Shown here in pieces: positions 31,968-32,609 of a stretch of DNA of 32,609 nt. The DNA lies in assembly GCF_005938655.1 (NCBI RefSeq), contig NZ_VCQT01000021.1:1-32609 (forward strand), given 5' to 3'. A program made the translations under genes and the position numbers. The notes below the pieces were generated by a model. It did no database searches, was not told the origin of the DNA, and worked only from the letters and a program-made list of their open reading frames with translations. Source of the stretch: Alloalcanivorax gelatiniphagus (GTDB taxonomy: Bacteria; Pseudomonadota; Gammaproteobacteria; Pseudomonadales; Alcanivoracaceae). Within the stretch, counting starts at the first letter, position 1, and every line of letters begins with the position of its first letter.

Positions 31968-32489
31968 CTAGTCGGCGCGCACCGCCAACCAATCGGCGAT
32001 CACCCGCCAGCATTGCGCCGGCGCCTTGCTGCCGGCGAATACCCCGGCATGGCCGCCGGGGGCCACCTCGAAGCGCTTCTCGGCGCTGCCCACCACCTTG
32101 AGGATCTCGCGGGCGGCGCGCACGCTGACAATGCGGTCGCTGGCGCCGCCGAACGCCAGCAGGTCCTGGGTCACATGGCCGAAGTCCACCCGCCGTTCGC
32201 CGATGGTCATGCGCCCGCTGGCCAGGCTGTTGCCGAGAATCATCTTCTCGATCACCTCGCGCACCACCGCGCCGGGGTAGTCCACCATATCGTTGAACCA
32301 CTGGCCCATGGTCATGTACTCGGTGACATAGTCCCGGTCGCCGATATTGCGCACCAGATCCATATAGGACTGCACCAGCCCCGGTGGATTGGTGAGCTTG
32401 AACCCCAGGGACAGCAGATCGGCGGGGGTATGGAACAGCTTGCTGTCCAGCGGCTCCAGGCGGGACTGGGACCAGTCGTGGGTCTTCAT
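31968..32489 (-). CDS. PHA synthase-like alpha/beta hydrolase, C-terminal part (partial)
   Basis: This is the 3' part of a gene for a polyhydroxyalkanoate synthase-family alpha/beta hydrolase. 173 residues are clearly protein-like. FHTPADLLSLGFKLTNP, YMTMGQWFNDMVDYPGAVVREVIEKM and RVDFGHVTQDLLAFGGASDRIVSV match the C-terminal half of PhaC-type enzymes. The catalytic histidine should be in APGGHAGVFAG. The catalytic cysteine and aspartate would lie upstream and are not visible. The frame stays open without a stop to the window end (32609), but that last stretch is G/C homopolymer and not credible protein. I therefore give only the supported part; the Met at 32489 is probably internal. Confidence 0.8.
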   Translation of the reverse strand: MKTHDWSQSRLEPLDSKLFHTPADLLSLGFKLTNPPGLVQSYMDLVRNIGDRDYVTEYMTMGQWFNDMVDYPGAVVREVIEKMILGNSLASGRMTIGERRVDFGHVTQDLLAFGGASDRIVSVRAAREILKVVGSAEKRFEVAPGGHAGVFAGSKAPAQCWRVIADWLAVRAD

Positions 32490-32609
32490 GGCGGGGAGAG
32501 CCCCCCGGCCGGAAACCCCCCCCGAACGGGCGCCCCCTTGTGAAATTACCCCGCGGGCGGGGGGTGCCCGGGCGCGCGCCCCCGCCCGGGGGGGGGCGCC
32601 CCGCCACCA
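32490..32609. other. Low-quality contig edge
   Basis: Runs of G and C dominate and break the protein similarity of the PHA synthase-like gene, which should continue here. Like the left edge, this is probably unreliable assembly-end sequence. Confidence 0.55.

Overview
The window is a GC-rich bacterial chromosome segment. It most resembles an Alcanivorax/Alloalcanivorax-type or Pseudomonas-like gammaproteobacterium. This rests on the GntR-prpB-prpC-acnD-prpF-prpD order also known from Pseudomonas, a ThrH-type phosphotransferase, a divergent PpsR/PpsA pair, an AlgP-like lysine/alanine-rich protein, a P450 and a PHA synthase-like gene. The genus is an inference. Both extremes (about 1-80 and 32490-32609) are G/C-homopolymer rich and look like poor-quality contig ends.

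Layout: 1-640 holds a tandem array of inverted REP pairs, then a terminator and tRNA-Pro(CGG) on the minus strand. 858-1970 is rlmG (+). It converges on a minus-strand operon of 1975-5333: a PGPGW membrane protein (first), mtnA, mtnB, mtnD and mtnC, which make up most of the methionine salvage pathway. 5458-7663 carries a DUF2489-like membrane-anchored protein, REP repeats, an unrecognised 226-aa protein, a bidirectional terminator and a histone-H1-like protein. 7879-10636 (+) carries a cytosolic 5'-nucleotidase of the NT5C1 type, cysB and thrH. pabB (-) follows.

The centre (12099-20652, +) is a complete methylcitrate cycle locus for propionyl-CoA catabolism: a GntR/FCD regulator, prpB, prpC, acnD, prpF and prpD. 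Its promoter sits between two identical perfect 12-bp palindromes spaced 63 bp apart. Three of its internal gaps are filled with REP elements. Next come ppsR (-) and ppsA (+), kinase/phosphorylase and target, divergently arranged. They connect pyruvate, the end product of the methylcitrate cycle, to gluconeogenesis.

The right part holds a small Rieske protein, a lytic transglycosylase (-), a membrane-anchored GltB-like FMN protein followed by glutathione reductase (+), a cytochrome P450 (-), an orphan ParA preceded by a DnaA-box-like hairpin (+), a secreted protein of unknown function (+), and the 3' part of a PHA synthase-like gene (-) cut off at the window end.

The dominant non-coding feature is a REP family (about 27 copies) that starts GTAGGAG and ends CGCGAT. 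It has covarying GGC/GCC and GAC/GTC subtypes, a 38-nt variant with a 15-nt insertion in two copies, and copies that supply the TAG stop codons of pabB and the P450 gene. I found no CRISPR array, insertion sequence, prophage or clear new defence or biosynthetic system. The most distinctive observations concern REP architecture and regulatory palindromes.
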